Assembly: GCA_963787345.1 (NCBI GenBank)
Contig: CAWBCW010000027.1
Span: forward strand, 248,001-312,000
Direction: 5' to 3'
From: Bacillus_BD sp963787345
GTDB lineage: Bacteria; Bacillota; Bacilli; Bacillales; Cytobacillaceae
DNA length: 64,000 bases
A program made the position numbers and the translations under genes. Each line of letters starts with the position of its first letter. Position 1 is the first letter of the stretch. Below are positions 62,073 to 64,000 of this stretch, piece by piece. The notes beneath the pieces are model-generated. The model made no database searches. It had not been told where the DNA came from and saw nothing but the letters and a program-made list of their open reading frames with translations.

Positions 62073-62455
62073 CTTTAATCCCCCCACATCCCTGCCAAAA
62101 TATTATATTGGAATTTACTTTATTTGTTCTTTAAGAGTAGCCTTTTCTTGAAAAGCCGTCAATAAAAATACTGTTATTTTCAAATCTTCTGTACATTAGC
62201 CTTTTCTTTAGACCAATACAGTACTTCAGTGTCAGATTGACCGTTAACAGAATACTCTATCATACCAACTCTTTACGTATATACGTAACATACAGTCTAT
62301 GCATCGCATCCTAAATGGTTATTTGTCCCGAAACTGAATCATCGTGTTTAAAACTTCAGATTTCTGTCTAAAAATAGATAATGGCTTATTTAATAATTTT
62401 GCCCTAAATTAGAATAACATCATGAATTTGTTTTGTTTGGAGGTGTTTTAAGTCC
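62073..62455. other. Divergent intergenic region
   Basis: No gene supported. It is the divergent upstream region of the amylase-like gene and yisN, and holds a perfect 16-base palindrome TTACGTATATACGTAA at 62273-62288 which could be an operator. Confidence 0.55.
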
Positions 62456-63016
62456 TTGGAAAAGCAGCAACGTAATAAACTAATCCAACATCAGCAGCGT
62501 GCCTTTACAGAAGGTTCTGTTGAATATATAAATGAACAATGGGTATTTTTCGATGATGAAACAGAAGAAGCTACACTTTTAAACGTGTGGATAAATGAGG
62601 AAATGGAAGTATTCCTATACAATCGCTGGAGAAAAGGCATATTAAAAAATGATGGCATGATTGACTTAGGGAATGACCACTATCATTTAAAAGATCAGGA
62701 TTTAATCAAAATTCGTAAACATTTAGTCTACTCTTTAGAACAGTTACTAGCAGAAATTAATGATGATGCCTTTTGTCAATTCATCATCAATTTAAATTCC
62801 TTACAGTTTTCAATTTACGATTGTATTTATTGCTATAATCATTTAAATTTTCTCACCGAAGGCAGTCAGAAAAGCGGCGTTAACTTCATTGTTTTTGATA
62901 ATGGAGACAATATTTGTACGGTCCAACATCACTTCGTTTATTACGAGAAAAGAAGCGATCGCTTTGAATTCACTTTAAGTTCAGGTAAACGAATGGTTAT
63001 TGAAAAAATTGGCTAA
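62456..63016 (+). CDS. yisN: DUF2777-type protein (YisN-like)
   Basis: A 186-residue soluble protein starting at TTG 62456 with GGAGGTG upstream. A YINEQWVFFDDE segment near 20 and a CQFIINLNSLQFSIYDCIYC stretch (about 107-126) with several cysteines. Position near yisL suggests B. subtilis YisN, an uncharacterised DUF2777 protein. Function unknown. Confidence 0.65.
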   Translation: MEKQQRNKLIQHQQRAFTEGSVEYINEQWVFFDDETEEATLLNVWINEEMEVFLYNRWRKGILKNDGMIDLGNDHYHLKDQDLIKIRKHLVYSLEQLLAEINDDAFCQFIINLNSLQFSIYDCIYCYNHLNFLTEGSQKSGVNFIVFDNGDNICTVQHHFVYYEKRSDRFEFTLSSGKRMVIEKIG

Positions 63017-63029
63017 ATATATGAAAAAG

Positions 63030-63070
63030 AGTGCGAGGGATCTTCTAGTAACCAGAAGATCCCTCGCACT
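63030..63070. terminator. Bidirectional terminator yisN / yisL
   Basis: AGTGCGAGGGATCTTCT and AGAAGATCCCTCGCACT form a perfect stem between the convergent genes. Confidence 0.9.
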
Positions 63071-63082
63071 ATTTGATTTAGG

Positions 63083-63427
63083 TTAAATATAAATTCCCAT
63101 TGGGAGAGTAAGACCTAAATAAACGACAGCAATCAATGCAGCAATTAATAAAATCCAGGCAAGGCCAGCTGGCTTTCCTTTTTTTGTTGATCCTAAAACC
63201 ATTTCCATGAAAACAATGACAAGAACTCCTAATAAGGCCTTAACCCCATAGCTTCCGGTAATCCCAGGTAACAGCATTCCCCCTGTTACAATAATTAAAA
63301 GATAGAATACTCGCAAAATCATCGTAACAATTTTATACGGTCGTTTGTTATCTTTCTTATGTAGTGAAATTGCCACAAAAAATAAAATTAATGCGATAAC
63401 CCATGTTGTAATATGTGCATGTGTCAT
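63083..63427 (-). CDS. yisL: YisL-family membrane protein (UPF0344)
   Basis: A 114-residue protein with four membrane helices; MTHAHITTWVIALILFFVA at the start and GKPAGLAWILL near 86 match YisL. AGGAGGG precedes the ATG. Function unknown. Confidence 0.88.
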   Translation of the reverse strand: MTHAHITTWVIALILFFVAISLHKKDNKRPYKIVTMILRVFYLLIIVTGGMLLPGITGSYGVKALLGVLVIVFMEMVLGSTKKGKPAGLAWILLIAALIAVVYLGLTLPMGIYI

Positions 63428-63501
63428 ATTCTTCTTCCCTCCTCTACATAATTCAGTTTTATCTTAACATAGCGAATTAGAAAAACCTACCAATATGGTG
63501 C

Positions 63502-64000
63502 TTACTCTAACTCCACCTCTCTACGCAATTTTTGTTTCTTCCAATAACTAAAATTCCTCCATACCCACTCAGCTGGCCCATAATAATGATACTTTAGCCA
63601 AAGTTTGCTAAAGATTATTTGAAATAGATAAATGACAAGAACAAGAAGGGTTCCAAATACAACCGATACTTTTCCATAAAGACCCAATCCATACTGATAA
63701 AAAATCAGAACAGTGAAAATGGATTGAAACAGATAATTAGAAAAAGACATTCTCCCAACATAAGACATCGCCAATAATCCATTTCTTACTCCTTTCGTAT
63801 CAGCAAGCAAGACAATGAGTAAACCGTAAGCAATCGCCAAAAGCGGGCCACCAAAGATATCTTGAATATAGTTAGTCGCAAGATTATTCGTTAGGATATA
63901 GGGAATCAGTTTAAGTAATACTCCCAATATAAAGGTAATAAAAAATATAAGTCTAAATGCCTTTCGATTTTTCTCAATCTGTTCAAGCCATTTATACTTT
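63502..64000 (-). CDS. DUF418-type membrane protein, 5' end outside window
   Basis: The last 165 codons or so of a minus-strand gene open through the right edge. Several hydrophobic helices, the VGRMSFSNYLFQS segment and the FGPAEW-type C-terminal YGPAEWVWRNFSYW are typical of the DUF418/YeiB family. Substrate unknown. Confidence 0.78.
   Translation of the reverse strand, partial: KYKWLEQIEKNRKAFRLIFFITFILGVLLKLIPYILTNNLATNYIQDIFGGPLLAIAYGLLIVLLADTKGVRNGLLAMSYVGRMSFSNYLFQSIFTVLIFYQYGLGLYGKVSVVFGTLLVLVIYLFQIIFSKLWLKYHYYGPAEWVWRNFSYWKKQKLRREVELE

Overview
The window is a low-GC Firmicute chromosome segment from an endospore-forming Bacillaceae. Evidence for this includes GerP-type, YjcZ-type and coat-like genes, the Spx/MecA/SpxH/ClpB proteolysis set, and strong Bacillus-type ribosome binding sites. 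Gene order closely follows Bacillus subtilis from yisL/yitL through argCJBD-carAB-argF to the yja and yjb genes, read in reverse. It is not B. subtilis itself: clpB is present, the opp and app operons are absent, cls lies between mecA and coiA, and a PerR-like regulator lies between fabF and yjaZ. No rRNA, tRNA, intact insertion sequence, prophage or CRISPR array was seen. Layout, 1-18 kb: a truncated cation/proton antiporter, prpE, the yjbO-nadF-relQ-yjbL cluster, then yjbK, cwlQ, yjbI and spxH, pepF, coiA, cls, mecA, spx, trpS and yjbA. Several of these genes bear on Spx control: SpxH delivers Spx to ClpXP, and MecA is a ClpC adaptor. A decayed stretch with a MoeB/ThiF C-terminal remnant separates mecA from spx. 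18-28 kb: yjaZ, a PerR-like regulator with its own PerR box, fabF and fabH with a FapR operator, a yjzB-position gene, med, yjaV, yjaU, yjzD, and clpB with a perfect CtsR operator. 28-38 kb: the arginine operon on the minus strand. Its glutaminase subunit CarA has lost the catalytic Cys and His, and a REP-like repeat lies between argC and argJ. A second copy of that repeat sits in the leader of the perR-like gene. 38-43 kb: an Fe-S type Fnr regulator next to mobB, moeA and moaA. An Fnr box is placed at about -41.5 of a candidate moaA promoter. 43-50 kb: yitW, yitV, yitU, small hypothetical genes, yitS (DegV), a short SEDS-like membrane protein, yitL/cvfB and yitK. 50-60 kb, accessory in character: GerP-like genes, a split molybdenum hydroxylase cluster (2Fe-2S and FAD subunits apart from the Mo subunit, with a broken pucB-like maturation gene), glycine-rich repeat proteins, two DUF421 membrane proteins, YmaF, and a frameshifted YlbF-family gene. 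60-64 kb: a membrane-anchored GH13 alpha-amylase-like protein that has lost key catalytic residues, then yisN-like, yisL and a truncated DUF418-type gene. The strongest candidates for new biology are the glutaminase-dead CarA, the inactive GH13 ectodomain, the Fnr-moaA link, the dispersed hairpin repeat and the short SEDS-like protein.
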